A stretch of 64,000 nucleotides of DNA from Ignavibacteria bacterium (GCA_014654705.1 JACVZY010000010.1:1-64000), one strand, 5' to 3'; positions 8,175-18,394 are shown, numbered from the stretch's first letter. Notes: generated from the letters alone by a model not told the origin. A program made the numbers and translations.

Positions 8175-10130
8175 ATGCACCGCAGTCATTATTTTTTCTA
8201 TCCTCTTTCACTCTTCGGTACGGAGAATATGAGCGCCCCAGTTTCCTCATCTACGCACGGCGCACCGCGTCGCAGCATTGACATCGCAACGCTTGGTGCG
8301 ATTGGACAGAGCATTACTGCCAGTCTTGACCTCGAAACCATTCTTACCACCGTTCACAAAAACGTTGAAGAACTAATGCGGGCGGATATCTTTGGCATTG
8401 CCATTTATCGTGAATGGGGTGAAATCGAGTATCAATACTACATTGAAGGCGGGAAGTTTGAGTATATGCCTTCGGCAGTGATGGAAGAAAAAAATAGCTT
8501 TGCCGTCTGGGCAATTGACCACAGCAAAGAAGTTGTGGTGCAGAATTATGCCGATGAATACAAAAACTATGTGGAAGTACTCCGTGCGGAGGAAACCAAA
8601 GCGCCGTCGCAAATGTACTTTCCGCTTGTTGCCAAGAATCAGCCCATCGGACTGCTCACAGTGCAAGCATTTGAGCCATCAGCATACGAAGAAATTCATA
8701 TCGGGATTCTCAAGACCATTGCCTCATATGCGGCTGTCGCTATTGACAACCTCAATTCTTACTCGCGCCTTGCCAATGCAGCTGCCGAGATGGAAGTGAT
8801 GAACCACAGTCTGCGCGACCTCAACGACAAAATGCAGAAAATCAATCAAGATATTTCTACGTTGAGTTCGATGGGGCAGAAAATCACCTCCACGCTAGAC
8901 TACGAGACTATTTTGAGCGCTATGTACCAAAGCGTTTGCGAATTGCTCGACGTTTCGACCTTTGGTTTAGGCGTGGCACGCGACGCGGACAATACCATTG
9001 AGTATTTGCTTTTTATGGTCAATGGTCACCAAAGCTACCACGTACCGATTTCACTGGATGACGATACGAGTCTTGCCGTCAAAAGCATGAATGAGCGTAT
9101 CGAAATTGTGATGAATAATGTTCCGGACGAGTATAAGCAGTATGTCCCGCGCCTTCGTGCCGAAGAAGCACACGCACGGTCGCTTGTTTATTTCCCTCTT
9201 GTTGTGAAAAATCGCGCCGTCGGCGTCTTGACCGTGCAAAGCGGCAATGCCAATTCCTACTCGAAGTATCAAATTGACATGATGCGCACGATTGCTACGT
9301 ACGCAGCAACAGCGATTGACAATATCTATGCGTACTCGTACTTGGCAACGGCTTTTGCCGAGACCGAAAGCACACGTGCTGAAATCACGCAGTTGAACAA
9401 GCACTTGGTAGAACTTGACAATGAGAAAAATGAGTTTCTAGGTATTGTGGCGCATGATTTGAAAAATCCGCTTTCCGGTATTAGGATGCTGGCAAAGGTC
9501 TTGCATGATGAATACTCCAGCATTAGCAAAGAAGAAATACAAGAACTTTCCAATGATATTTTGAATTCCGCCGGGCGGATGTTTGAGCTTATCACGAACC
9601 TTCTGGATATCAATGCCATTGAGCGCGGAGCAATCAAAGTTTATCTCTGCGATTTCGATTTTGCAATGATTGTCAATGCACTGTGTGAGAATTATTATCA
9701 ACGCGCCCATGCGAAAGATATTAAACTGAACTTTGAGGTGGAAGAAGGTTTGCGTTATGTATTTGCCGACCAAAATGCAACGATTCAAGTGCTGGACAAT
9801 CTTATCTCTAATGCTGTCAAATATTCACCACACAACAAAAATGTTTGGGTGCGCTGCACCATGAATGGCGTGAAAAAAGTGCGGTGTGAGGTTAAAGACG
9901 AAGGTCCCGGATTAACAGAAGAGGATAAAGCAAAACTTTTTGGTAAATTTGCACGACTCTCTGCGCAACCAACCGGCGGCGAACATTCGACAGGCTTAGG
10001 TTTGTCCATCGTTAAAAAGATGGCAGAAGCTATGGGCGGCACGGTTTGGTGCGAAAGTGAGTATGGGTATGGAGCTTCGTTTTTTGTGGAACTTCCCGCA
10101 ACAGAAGATGAGGAACTTCCACATTCGTAG
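8175..10130 (+). CDS. Soluble histidine kinase with two GAF domains
   Basis: Predicted cytoplasmic two-component sensor kinase. The 651-residue product has no membrane span. It contains two related GAF domains (about 36-192 and 229-386), each ending in a similar VGVLTVQ... YAA(V/T)AIDN pattern, so they probably arose by duplication. A coiled linker leads to the HisKA dimerisation helix with phospho-acceptor His427 (VAHDLKNPL). The HATPase domain has an N box (NLISNAVKYSP), G1 (DEGPGLTEED) and G2 (GLGLSIVKK). The ligand of the GAF domains is unknown. No response regulator lies nearby. The catalytic end closely resembles that of the TPR kinase at 53628-55718. A second ATG at 8229 (GGAG just upstream, but only 3 bases away) is a possible start. 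Confidence 0.9.
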   Translation: MHRSHYFFYPLSLFGTENMSAPVSSSTHGAPRRSIDIATLGAIGQSITASLDLETILTTVHKNVEELMRADIFGIAIYREWGEIEYQYYIEGGKFEYMPSAVMEEKNSFAVWAIDHSKEVVVQNYADEYKNYVEVLRAEETKAPSQMYFPLVAKNQPIGLLTVQAFEPSAYEEIHIGILKTIASYAAVAIDNLNSYSRLANAAAEMEVMNHSLRDLNDKMQKINQDISTLSSMGQKITSTLDYETILSAMYQSVCELLDVSTFGLGVARDADNTIEYLLFMVNGHQSYHVPISLDDDTSLAVKSMNERIEIVMNNVPDEYKQYVPRLRAEEAHARSLVYFPLVVKNRAVGVLTVQSGNANSYSKYQIDMMRTIATYAATAIDNIYAYSYLATAFAETESTRAEITQLNKHLVELDNEKNEFLGIVAHDLKNPLSGIRMLAKVLHDEYSSISKEEIQELSNDILNSAGRMFELITNLLDINAIERGAIKVYLCDFDFAMIVNALCENYYQRAHAKDIKLNFEVEEGLRYVFADQNATIQVLDNLISNAVKYSPHNKNVWVRCTMNGVKKVRCEVKDEGPGLTEEDKAKLFGKFARLSAQPTGGEHSTGLGLSIVKKMAEAMGGTVWCESEYGYGASFFVELPATEDEELPHS

Positions 10131-10186
10131 CCGATTGTCCGCATAAAATACATTTCTTTATCAAATTTTTCCGTGATTGCTGTATT

Positions 10187-10969
10187 ATGTTCTTTTCGCA
10201 TCTCCTCCTCACGTCATTCTACCGCTACATACGACTCCTAGGCACTATCACACTCATCTGTGTCGCGTTTTGTGCGGTCTTTTCTTTGACTTCTTGTTTC
10301 GCAACTGATCCGGCACTAGACACATCGGGAGACCTGATTATCGTTGATAAGGTCATCGGTACCGGTGCAACCGTTTCGATTGATACCAATATTGTAACTC
10401 AAGTAGATGTTGTGCTGAGCGAAAGACTTAAAGACGGCACTATCACACGCTCAACGGCAGCTACCAAACTCTTGGTAGATAATTTTAGCGGCACCCCGAC
10501 TGTAGGATTGGATATGGGCTTACGCGGTATGCGTGTGGGAAGTACCCGCACGATTACCGTTCCGCCACGCCTCGGATATTTGAATCGCCAGCAAGGAAAT
10601 GTGCCACCGAATTCTACGATTATTTATGACGTTACGTTGAACAAAACTGAGACTTTTCTAATAGAAGATCTTGTTGTTGGTACGGGAGATTCTGCGAAGT
10701 ATAACAGTACGGTTAATGTTACCTATACCGGTCGCCTGCTCAATGGTAATTTTTTTGATGCCACTACTGCCGGAGCCACATTCTCATTCCGAATTGGTGC
10801 AAATTCCGTTATTCGTGGCTGGGATATTGGCGTTTTGAATATGCGCGTAGGCGGTAAGCGGCGCCTCACTATCCCGTCCTTGCTTGGGTACGGCGCAACG
10901 GCACAAGGGAAAATCCCCGCAAACTCAACTCTTATTTTCGAGATAGAACTGATAAGCCTTACGCAATAG
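10187..10969 (+). CDS. Lipoprotein with two FKBP-type prolyl isomerase domains
   Basis: Predicted periplasmic peptidyl-prolyl cis-trans isomerase helping exported proteins fold. A hydrophobic signal segment ends in the lipobox LTSC with lipidated Cys37. Two FKBP folds follow, at about 49-155 and 157-260. The second keeps the typical VTYTGRLLNG, GWDIGVLNMRVGGKRRLTIP and GYGA stretches and should be the active copy. The first is degenerate: VGLDMGLRGMRVGSTRTITVP and GYLN are present, but the YTG segment is replaced by VVLSERL. Its stop lies two bases before the next ATG, so it is probably cotranscribed with the DUF58 gene. Confidence 0.9.
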   Translation: MFFSHLLLTSFYRYIRLLGTITLICVAFCAVFSLTSCFATDPALDTSGDLIIVDKVIGTGATVSIDTNIVTQVDVVLSERLKDGTITRSTAATKLLVDNFSGTPTVGLDMGLRGMRVGSTRTITVPPRLGYLNRQQGNVPPNSTIIYDVTLNKTETFLIEDLVVGTGDSAKYNSTVNVTYTGRLLNGNFFDATTAGATFSFRIGANSVIRGWDIGVLNMRVGGKRRLTIPSLLGYGATAQGKIPANSTLIFEIELISLTQ

Positions 10970-10971
10970 TA

Positions 10972-11895
10972 ATGGCTGGTGATAACAGTTCTCAGCACCT
11001 GTTTTTACAGCAAGAATGTATGGAAGCATCCGAACTCCTCAGAAAAGTACGCCGCATTGAAATAAAGACACGCGGTCTGTCGAACCAAATTTTTTCTGGT
11101 GAATACCATAGTGCTTTCAAAGGGCGCGGAATGGCGTTCAGCGAAGTGCGACAGTACCAGCCCGGCGACGACGTGCGGACGATAGATTGGAACGTAACAG
11201 CCCGCTTCAATGAGCCATTTGTGAAGGTCTTCGAGGAAGAGCGCGAGTTGACGGTGATGCTTGTGGTGGACGTAAGCGCCTCGAAAGACTTTGGCACAAG
11301 CAGGCAATTCAAAAAAGATTTGGTAACGGAACTTTGTGCTGTCTTGTCGTTCTCAGCTATTCAGAACAATGATAAAATCGGGCTGATTTTTTTTAGTGAC
11401 TGCATTGAAAAATTTATTCCGCCCAAAAAAGGGAAATCACATATTCTGCGAATTATTCGTGAACTGATTGAATTTACCCCACAGCATAACAGCACAAACG
11501 TCGCCGAGGCTCTTCAATACTTGACCAGTGCCATCAAAAAACGGAGCATTGCTTTTGTCATTTCCGATTTTTTAGATTCTAATTTTGAAACGTCTTTGCG
11601 CATTGCAGCAAAAAAACACGACCTTGTGGCAATTCGTATTTTCGATGAGCGCGAAGCAACTTTGCCGGATGTAGGACTGATGCGCGTCCGAGATGCTGAA
11701 AATGGCAGCACGGCATGGATAGACACTGCCAACCCCGAAACCCGTGCCCGCTACCGTTCATGGTGGACAAACCACGAAATGACGCTTGCCACCGCCTTTG
11801 CACGAAGTGGAGTGGATGTCGTGCGCATAGGGACTGCTGAATCATACATTACGCCCTTACGTACTTTTTTCAAGGCTCGCGAACAAAAACGTTAA
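10972..11895 (+). CDS. DUF58 domain protein
   Basis: Member of the DUF58 family, which has a vWA-like fold and often accompanies MoxR AAA ATPases that act as chaperones in envelope and stress pathways. The family block is clear at about 47-90 (FKGRGMAFSEVRQYQPGDD, then IDWNVTARFNEPFVKVFEEER). The degenerate metal-site motif is VVDVSASKDFG (98-108). No transmembrane segment is seen, so it is probably cytosolic. No moxR gene lies within the window. It follows the FKBP gene by two bases. A second ATG at 11020 (MEASELL) fits the usual family start better and could be the true one. Confidence 0.88.
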   Translation: MAGDNSSQHLFLQQECMEASELLRKVRRIEIKTRGLSNQIFSGEYHSAFKGRGMAFSEVRQYQPGDDVRTIDWNVTARFNEPFVKVFEEERELTVMLVVDVSASKDFGTSRQFKKDLVTELCAVLSFSAIQNNDKIGLIFFSDCIEKFIPPKKGKSHILRIIRELIEFTPQHNSTNVAEALQYLTSAIKKRSIAFVISDFLDSNFETSLRIAAKKHDLVAIRIFDEREATLPDVGLMRVRDAENGSTAWIDTANPETRARYRSWWTNHEMTLATAFARSGVDVVRIGTAESYITPLRTFFKAREQKR

Positions 11896-12160
11896 CGAGT
11901 ACTTTTCTTGCATAGTGCCTGATTCTATAGGGCTTTCAGAACGTGCTTGTGTCCGATAATCAACGACTTCGTGTAAAGCAATGGGAACTTTTACCGTTTA
12001 CCCCAAAAATATGTCATTTCACCCCAAACTTGTTGCGCATCTCCTCAAGAAAAACGATTTTTGTACAAGTAGCCTGACAACAAAAGCTACACAGATTGAA
12101 AAAACTTTTGATACAACATTTTCATTTTTCACAACAAATTTATTTCTAGGAGTTGTCATC

Positions 12161-13102
12161 ATGACACGCACATTCAAACAAACCCTCGCTTTTGCATTGG
12201 CAATCGCCATTATGCTTCCGGTCTTGGCTATGGCTCAAGGCGACGAAATCTTCAAAGTGATTGCTTGCAAAGGTAAAATCACATTGCAACGCACCAAAAA
12301 ACCCGTAAATGTAGGCTCCGGCTTGAATTCCGCCGACCAGCTACGCATGGAAGGACCTGTTTATTTGGGCTTGGTTCACAAAAGCGGTAAAGCGATTGAA
12401 CTTCGCAGTGAAGGTATCATCGTTATTTCTGACCTTTTGAAACAAGTTTCCTCAAAATCAACAGGCATGGACAAGCTTGTGGGTTTTGTTGTGAATTCGG
12501 TCAAAGGTGCTGAAGAAGGTAAAAATATTAAGAGCGCAAGTGTTGAGATGTCGCTGAACGTCAACAAACTCCGCCTTATCTCGCCTCGCACTACCAAAAC
12601 CATTGACGACGAGATGACGTTTACATGGAATGGTTCTGTGGATGGCAAGCCGGCAAACTATCTCTTCACGATTACTGACGCGAACCAAAACGTCCGCTTC
12701 AAAAAAGAATTGACCGAAACACAACTTTCTGTCAACCTGAAATCGTTGAGCCTTGAGAAAGACCGTTGCTACTACTGGAGTGTTACCCAAACCAACGCAC
12801 AAGTACCGTCCGTGGAGAGCTATTGCCTCTATTTGGTAAACGATGCAGAGACAGCTTCTCTTAGCGGACAGCTTCAGACCTTGCGTCAAGAGCAAGGCGC
12901 TCAACCAAATGCACTCGACAAACTTATGCTCGGTGCTTTCTATGAGCAAAATGGTCTTACCTACCGCGCTATGACAGCATACAAAGACGCAGCAGCTATC
13001 GGCGGCGACGTAGAAATCTTCAACGATTCCTACCGCGAGTTCCTCCGTCGCACGGGTGTTGACTATGAGACCATGAAATTGATGGTTAAAGAGCAGAAGT
13101 AA
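12161..13102 (+). CDS. Exported FecR-like protein of unknown function
   Basis: The start is set by a good ribosome site (AGGAG, 9 bases before ATG 12161) and a classic signal peptide (QTLAFALAIAIMLPVLAMAQ). The frame itself continues upstream to 11981 without coding character. The mature protein starts with a FecR-like beta region (about 30-95: CKGKITLQRTKKPVNVGSGL, then SKGTG-type glycine turns). A fibronectin-like stretch follows at about 130-230 (TFTWNGSVDGKPANYLFTI, CYYWSVTQ). The helical C-terminus from about 240 resembles a TPR hairpin (DKLMLGAFYEQNGLTYRAMTAYKDA). No family can be named with confidence. It stands alone and ends at a strong terminator, and it is probably periplasmic or surface-associated. 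Confidence 0.75.
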   Translation: MTRTFKQTLAFALAIAIMLPVLAMAQGDEIFKVIACKGKITLQRTKKPVNVGSGLNSADQLRMEGPVYLGLVHKSGKAIELRSEGIIVISDLLKQVSSKSTGMDKLVGFVVNSVKGAEEGKNIKSASVEMSLNVNKLRLISPRTTKTIDDEMTFTWNGSVDGKPANYLFTITDANQNVRFKKELTETQLSVNLKSLSLEKDRCYYWSVTQTNAQVPSVESYCLYLVNDAETASLSGQLQTLRQEQGAQPNALDKLMLGAFYEQNGLTYRAMTAYKDAAAIGGDVEIFNDSYREFLRRTGVDYETMKLMVKEQK

Positions 13103-13157
13103 ATAAATGCAAAAAACACGTTTTTGAGTAATAGGCTCGAAAACGATAGATAAAAAC

Positions 13158-13205
13158 AGAAGCGTTACGAACTACAAGAGTTTGTAACGCTTCTGGCTTT
13201 TTATA
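13158..13205 (+). terminator. Terminator after the FecR-like gene
   Basis: An inverted repeat AGAAGCGTTAC / GTAACGCTTCT (arms about 13158-13168 and 13184-13194) is followed by GGCTTTTTAT. It lies about 55 bases past the stop of the FecR-like gene and before the convergent DUF2126 gene. Confidence 0.8.
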
Positions 13206-13243
13206 GTAATTGCTGAAGATGTACCGATATGAGGCGAAGTATG

Positions 13244-16200
13244 CTACGCTTTCTTCTTTGCAAGGCGCAAATCCAACGTGTACGGATATTCGTCATTCTC
13301 CAGTTCCGGCGGAATATTTATTTGTGCACCCGGAGCATGACCTTCTGGAATAAATTGCCCACCAGTATAGATTGTTCCTTGCGATGCTGCTTCTTGTCGT
13401 GTGGGCTGCACTGCGCCTGTGGGTGTGTGACCATAGTTCCAGAAGCGTGAGATACGGCGAGACTCTGCCTCGTATGCATTCACAGGGAAGACATCGTAGC
13501 TCCGCCCGCCTGGATGCGCCACGTGATAGGTGCAGCCGCCCACAGAACGCCCGTTCCATGTGTCCACCACATCGAACACCAACGGTATATCCGCGCCAAT
13601 AGTGGGGTGCAGCGCCGAGTACGGCTGCCACGCCCGATAGCGCACACCGGCAACATATTCACCTTTTTTGCCCGTGTTGCGAAGCGGAATGCGGTTTCCG
13701 TTGCAGACGAGAATATGTCGTGTATCGGTTAGACCGGACAACTTCACTTGAATCCGCTCCAACGACGAATCCACATAGCGTGCCGTTCCTGAACTCGTCA
13801 TTTCTTCGCCGAGGACGTGCCAAGGCTCAATTGCCATACGGAGTTCTACTTCGATATTTTCGATATTGGCACGTCCATAGACGGGAAAACGAAACTCAAA
13901 AAATGGGTCGAACCACGAGAGTTTGAACGGATACCCCACACTGTTTAGGTCTTTGACTACATCGTTCATATCCGCCAGAACGTAATGTGGCAGCATAAAG
14001 CGGTCATGCAATTCTGTTCCCCAGCGTACAAGCGGCTTGTGATAAGGTTCGCGCCAAAATTTCGCAATGAGTGAGCGCACCAGAAGCATTTGGAGCATAC
14101 TCATTCGCTCATGCGGTGGCATATCAAACGCCCTGAATTCCAAGATACCAAGCCGTCCCGACGACGAATCCGGCGAATACAATTTGTCAATGCAGAACTC
14201 CGCTCGGTGTGTATTTCCGGTGATGTCCGTCAGTAAGTGGCGGAAAATGCGATCTGTGAGCCAAAAAGATGTTGCTTCATCAAGATTGTGACCGGGTTCA
14301 GGTACTTGCGAAAACGCAATTTCGAGTTCGTAAAGTTTTTCATCGCGCCCTTCATCGACACGCGGCGCTTGGCTCGTGGGTCCGATGAAAGCACTGGAGA
14401 AGAGATAAGATAAGCCCGGATGATGTTGCCAATAATTCACAAGAGACCGCAAAAGGTCAGGACGGCGCAGAATAGGGCTGTCCGATGGCTTTGCTGCGCC
14501 AATAGTAACGTGATTACCACCACCGGAGCCGGTATGCCTACCGTCCAACATGAATTTTTCCGTACCAAGCCGCGCCAAACGTGCCTCTGCGTAGAGTGTT
14601 TCGGTCAGATGTATTAATTCTTCCCATGACGCAGCAGGATGGATATTCACCTCAATCACCCCGGGGTCGGGCGTGACCAGAAGCCTGATAAGTTGAGGGT
14701 CGCGTGGCGGGTCATAACCTTCAATACGCACGGGCAGTTGCAGCTCGCGGGCAGTTGTTTCAACGGCGGCGGTCAATTCGGCGTAATGTTCCAAGTGTGT
14801 GAGCGGTGGATAAAACACGTGGAGCATTCCGCCACGCGCCTCAATACAAATAGCAGTACGTGCAATGAAATCTTGAGGAGAAGCGTTGAATGTTGAATGT
14901 TGAGTGCTGAGCTGTTTTTCGTAAAAATCAGGAATGGTGCGTTCTTCGGCAAATTGGTCTCGTTCCGGCATAATAGGGCGCTTATTGGGGTCTTCCCACG
15001 GCAAAGCGGCGAGCGGAAGACGCAAGCCGACGGGAGAATTGCCCGGAACCAAAAACAAATGATTGCGCCGAAAGTGCCATGCTGTGCTGCACCACGCAGA
15101 TTGAGCATCATTCCAAGCAAGCGGCAGCACATAGCCGACCGGCTCTTCGATACCGCCCTTGAGCAATTCCTGCAGACGCTGGCGCTCCAGCGAGTCCTTG
15201 AAATCTGCAATGAGCGGATTAACGTTAGTGGGGAGTTTTTCCTGCTCCCAAAGAAAATAAAACAAATCTTCATACGCCGGCATGGTATGGTCTTCCACGC
15301 CCAGATGCTTTGCCAAGCCCCGTGAAAAGCGCTCTGCGTCTGCATTGCCGAAGCCATAGTCTTTGCCGTCTTCAGCTTCGAGCGATTTGTCGCGCCACAT
15401 CGGAATGCCATCTTTACGCCAGAAAATGCCGAGTTGCCAGCGTGGAAGCGGTTCGCCCGGATACTGCTTGCCTTGCCCGTAGTGGAGCATACCGTGAGGT
15501 GCAAAGGCAGTACGGAGGCGCTTCACGAGGTCTCCGGCACGTTCGCGCTTGTGCTTGCCGAGCGCATCAGTATTCCATTCGGGCGATTCCATATTGTCAA
15601 TCGAAACAAACGTGGGTTCACCGCCCATGGTCATTCGGACACCGCCTGCGAGCAAGTCTTCATCTACCTTGTAGCCCAAAGCACGAATAGCAGTCCAGTC
15701 CTCATCGCTGAAGGGCTTGGTAACACGTGGGTCTTCGTGGATGCGGGCGACAGAATTGCTAAAAGAAAACGTTGTCTGGCAAAAATCTGTCATACCCGTC
15801 ACGGGTGCAGCACTGACAAAATCAGGCGTTCCGGCAAGTGGAATATGCCCTTCACCAGCAAATAAACCCGATGTCGGGTCTAAACCAATCCATCCCGCGC
15901 CCGGCACATATACTTCCGTCCATGCGTGAAGGTCGGTAAAGTCCGCCGTAGGACCAGACGGACCATCAAGCGCGGCAATGTCGGCGGTGAGCTGCACCAA
16001 ATACCCCGACACAAAGCGGGCTGCCAAGCCCAAGCGCCGCAAAATCTGCACCAGCAGCCACGCCGAGTCACGGCACGAACCAAGCTGCTTGCTGAGTGTT
16101 TCTTCGCACGTCTGCACACCAGGCTCCATGCGAATTGTGTAGGCAACGTACTTGTTGACTGCTTGATTAACCGCCACGAGAAAATCTACTATTGTTCGCC

Positions 16201-16624
16201 CTTCTTTGGGAGCGATGCTGATATTTTGTGCAATCCAATCAGTCAGAAGTGGCGTGGTATCAGTAATTTCGAGATAGGGCACAAGTTCTTTTTGAAGCTG
16301 TGCATCATAGTCAAAGGGATAGTGATTGGCGTAGTCATCCACAAAAAAATCGAAGGGATTAATCACTTCCATACGCGCAATAACTTCTACCTCAATGCTG
16401 AGTTCATGCGCCTTTTCGGGAAAAACGACCCGTGCTTGATAATTACCAAAGGGGTCTTGTTGCCAGTTGATGAAATGATTAGCGGGCTGAATCCGCAAAG
16501 TGTACGCCTCAATCGGTGTGCGGCAATGTGTCGCAGGACGCAGGCGAAAAGTGTGTGGCGAGAGCGCTACAAGGCGGTCGTAGGTATAAGTAGTTTTGTG
16601 GTTGATAGCAACACGAATAGCCAT
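13244..16624 (-). CDS. Transglutaminase-like / DUF2126 fusion protein
   Basis: Large cytoplasmic protein of 1126 residues from ATG 16624 (MAIRVAIN), the usual family start. The frame extends 33 codons further without matching the family. An N-terminal transglutaminase N domain (1-100) precedes a papain-like transglutaminase core with Cys184 (GSCRDSAW), His233 (DLHAWTEVY) and Asp249 (GLDPTSG), all intact. The remainder is DUF2126, with blocks such as TMGGEPTFVSIDN and LDGRHTGSGGGNH. The fused architecture is normal for this family, which often sits beside circularly permuted ATP-grasp and alpha-E genes that may form a peptide-modifying system. None of these partners is present here. The true substrate is unknown. 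Confidence 0.92.
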   Translation of the reverse strand: MAIRVAINHKTTYTYDRLVALSPHTFRLRPATHCRTPIEAYTLRIQPANHFINWQQDPFGNYQARVVFPEKAHELSIEVEVIARMEVINPFDFFVDDYANHYPFDYDAQLQKELVPYLEITDTTPLLTDWIAQNISIAPKEGRTIVDFLVAVNQAVNKYVAYTIRMEPGVQTCEETLSKQLGSCRDSAWLLVQILRRLGLAARFVSGYLVQLTADIAALDGPSGPTADFTDLHAWTEVYVPGAGWIGLDPTSGLFAGEGHIPLAGTPDFVSAAPVTGMTDFCQTTFSFSNSVARIHEDPRVTKPFSDEDWTAIRALGYKVDEDLLAGGVRMTMGGEPTFVSIDNMESPEWNTDALGKHKRERAGDLVKRLRTAFAPHGMLHYGQGKQYPGEPLPRWQLGIFWRKDGIPMWRDKSLEAEDGKDYGFGNADAERFSRGLAKHLGVEDHTMPAYEDLFYFLWEQEKLPTNVNPLIADFKDSLERQRLQELLKGGIEEPVGYVLPLAWNDAQSAWCSTAWHFRRNHLFLVPGNSPVGLRLPLAALPWEDPNKRPIMPERDQFAEERTIPDFYEKQLSTQHSTFNASPQDFIARTAICIEARGGMLHVFYPPLTHLEHYAELTAAVETTARELQLPVRIEGYDPPRDPQLIRLLVTPDPGVIEVNIHPAASWEELIHLTETLYAEARLARLGTEKFMLDGRHTGSGGGNHVTIGAAKPSDSPILRRPDLLRSLVNYWQHHPGLSYLFSSAFIGPTSQAPRVDEGRDEKLYELEIAFSQVPEPGHNLDEATSFWLTDRIFRHLLTDITGNTHRAEFCIDKLYSPDSSSGRLGILEFRAFDMPPHERMSMLQMLLVRSLIAKFWREPYHKPLVRWGTELHDRFMLPHYVLADMNDVVKDLNSVGYPFKLSWFDPFFEFRFPVYGRANIENIEVELRMAIEPWHVLGEEMTSSGTARYVDSSLERIQVKLSGLTDTRHILVCNGNRIPLRNTGKKGEYVAGVRYRAWQPYSALHPTIGADIPLVFDVVDTWNGRSVGGCTYHVAHPGGRSYDVFPVNAYEAESRRISRFWNYGHTPTGAVQPTRQEAASQGTIYTGGQFIPEGHAPGAQINIPPELENDEYPYTLDLRLAKKKA

Positions 16625-16793
16625 AAAGCATCTCGTTTCAGGGAAAAGGTGAAACACGGGGCTTGTCGGAAGGCTGAAAATAGGCATTTGTGGGAACAGT
16701 TGCCACACAAATTTTTTCACCATGCTTTCGTGGTACCGTTTCTCGTGTTGCCGTTTCTCGTGCGACCATTTCTGAGAAGCGCTTGCAAAAGAC

Positions 16794-18167
16794 TCAATCG
16801 CCGACCACGCTCAAAAGTGCTTGCAATATGCGGTCTGCAGGCTTTAGGTGTGGCGATGTTTCGCGTGAAAAGCGCTTCATATTGGCTTCGGGAAGCAAAA
16901 TAGATGAAAAGCCTAATTTCTGTGCCTCGTTCACGCGCTGCTCTATCGAAACAACTGCCCGCACCTCACCTGTCAGACCAATTTCGCCGATAAGTGCTGT
17001 GTCTGCTTGTATTGCCACGTCACGGAAAGAACTGACGATGGCAGCCGCTACGCCCAAATCAATGGCGGGGTCGTCAAGTCGCAAGCCTCCGGCGATATTC
17101 ACAAATACATCGTGCTTCCCAAGTGCCAATCCAAGCCGTTTCTCCAAGACAGCAATAATCATCTGTAAGCGGCGGTAGTCCAGCCCTGTAGCACTGCGCT
17201 GCGGGACGTTGTAGCTGCTGGGCGTTACAAGTGCTTGCACTTCCACCAGAATCGGTCGTGAGCCTTCCATTGCCGCCACGACAGCTGTTCCCGATTCTCC
17301 TGCATTGCGCTGCGAGAGAAACACTTCTGATGGGTTCGTTACCTCGCGCAAGCCATCTTCACTCATCTCAAATACACCGATTTCGTTCGTTGAGCCATAG
17401 CGATTTTTTGCTGCACGGAGAATACGATACGAATAGATACGCTCGCCCTCGAACTGCAACACCGTGTCCACGATGTGTTCCAGCACCTTCGGACCGGCAA
17501 TACTTCCTTCTTTTGTAACATGTCCCACAAGAAAAACCGCTTTGTTGAGCGTCTTTGCAGCTTGCATGAGCAACGCCGAACATTCGCGCACCTGAGCCAC
17601 GCTGCCGGGCGCAGACTCAATATCGGGGCGAAACATCGTTTGAATCGAATCGGCAATCACCAGTCCCACGTCGTCACGACGCATTGCTTCCACGATTTCA
17701 TCGGCATTTGTTTCCGCCAACACACGGAGTCCCGAAAAATCAAGGCTGAGACGGCTTGCACGGGATTTGATTTGTTGAAGTGATTCCTCACCCGTAACGT
17801 ACAGAGGCTGCACGGCGGCAAGATTGGCGCACATTTGCAGCATCAGTGTTGATTTCCCAATACCAGGATCGCCGCCAACAAGAGTAATAGAGCCTTGCAT
17901 GATGCCGCCACCAAGCGTGCGGTCAAGTTCGCCGATGCCCGTCATAATGCGCTCCTGGTTATCTTGCTCCACCTCCGTCAGAAGAATGGGCTTTGCACGA
18001 GTATTCGTGCGGTTCTCAGCAAGGACACGGCGCGATGTTGCTGCGGACTGCTTGACCTGCGTTTCTTCGGTCATGGTGTTCCATTCGCCGCAGGAGGGGC
18101 ATTTTCCTGCCCAGCGTGGTGAGGTGGCTCCGCAGTTCTGGCAGGCGTAAATAGTTTTTGTTTTCAT
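16794..18167 (-). CDS. radA: DNA repair protein RadA
   Basis: RecA-related, DnaB-like motor that helps branch migration during recombinational repair. From ATG 18167 the protein has 457 residues. The N-terminal zinc finger is CQNCG...CPSCGEW (9-29), Walker A is GDPGIGKST (99-107), and the RadA-specific KNRYG motif lies at 254-258. A Lon-protease-like C-terminal domain without protease function runs from about 285 to the end. The frame continues nine codons upstream to a TTG, less likely as the start. radA follows the DUF2126 gene on the same strand with a 169-base gap and precedes it in transcription. Confidence 0.97.
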   Translation of the reverse strand: MKTKTIYACQNCGATSPRWAGKCPSCGEWNTMTEETQVKQSAATSRRVLAENRTNTRAKPILLTEVEQDNQERIMTGIGELDRTLGGGIMQGSITLVGGDPGIGKSTLMLQMCANLAAVQPLYVTGEESLQQIKSRASRLSLDFSGLRVLAETNADEIVEAMRRDDVGLVIADSIQTMFRPDIESAPGSVAQVRECSALLMQAAKTLNKAVFLVGHVTKEGSIAGPKVLEHIVDTVLQFEGERIYSYRILRAAKNRYGSTNEIGVFEMSEDGLREVTNPSEVFLSQRNAGESGTAVVAAMEGSRPILVEVQALVTPSSYNVPQRSATGLDYRRLQMIIAVLEKRLGLALGKHDVFVNIAGGLRLDDPAIDLGVAAAIVSSFRDVAIQADTALIGEIGLTGEVRAVVSIEQRVNEAQKLGFSSILLPEANMKRFSRETSPHLKPADRILQALLSVVGD

Positions 18168-18394
18168 GCGTGGGGAAGTTTTTTTTGAACGCAATTATCG
18201 TCGGAATACCTTATTCCTGCTGGGTACAATCACAAATAATCGTGGAATATTTTTAGGGCTGATGGTGTGTGTGCGTGTGTACATTTTCCGAGTTGCTTCC
18301 TCCGCAGAGCAACGCATTTTTTTCTCGCAATAACGGCATCCAACGGCGAAGATGCCGTTGAACAGAAATACCCTCTCTATCAGAAACTTGAACT

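Noticed and set aside
11981-12160. 60-codon extension of the FecR-like frame
   Set aside because: The ATG at 12161 has a proper ribosome site and signal peptide; the extension has neither.
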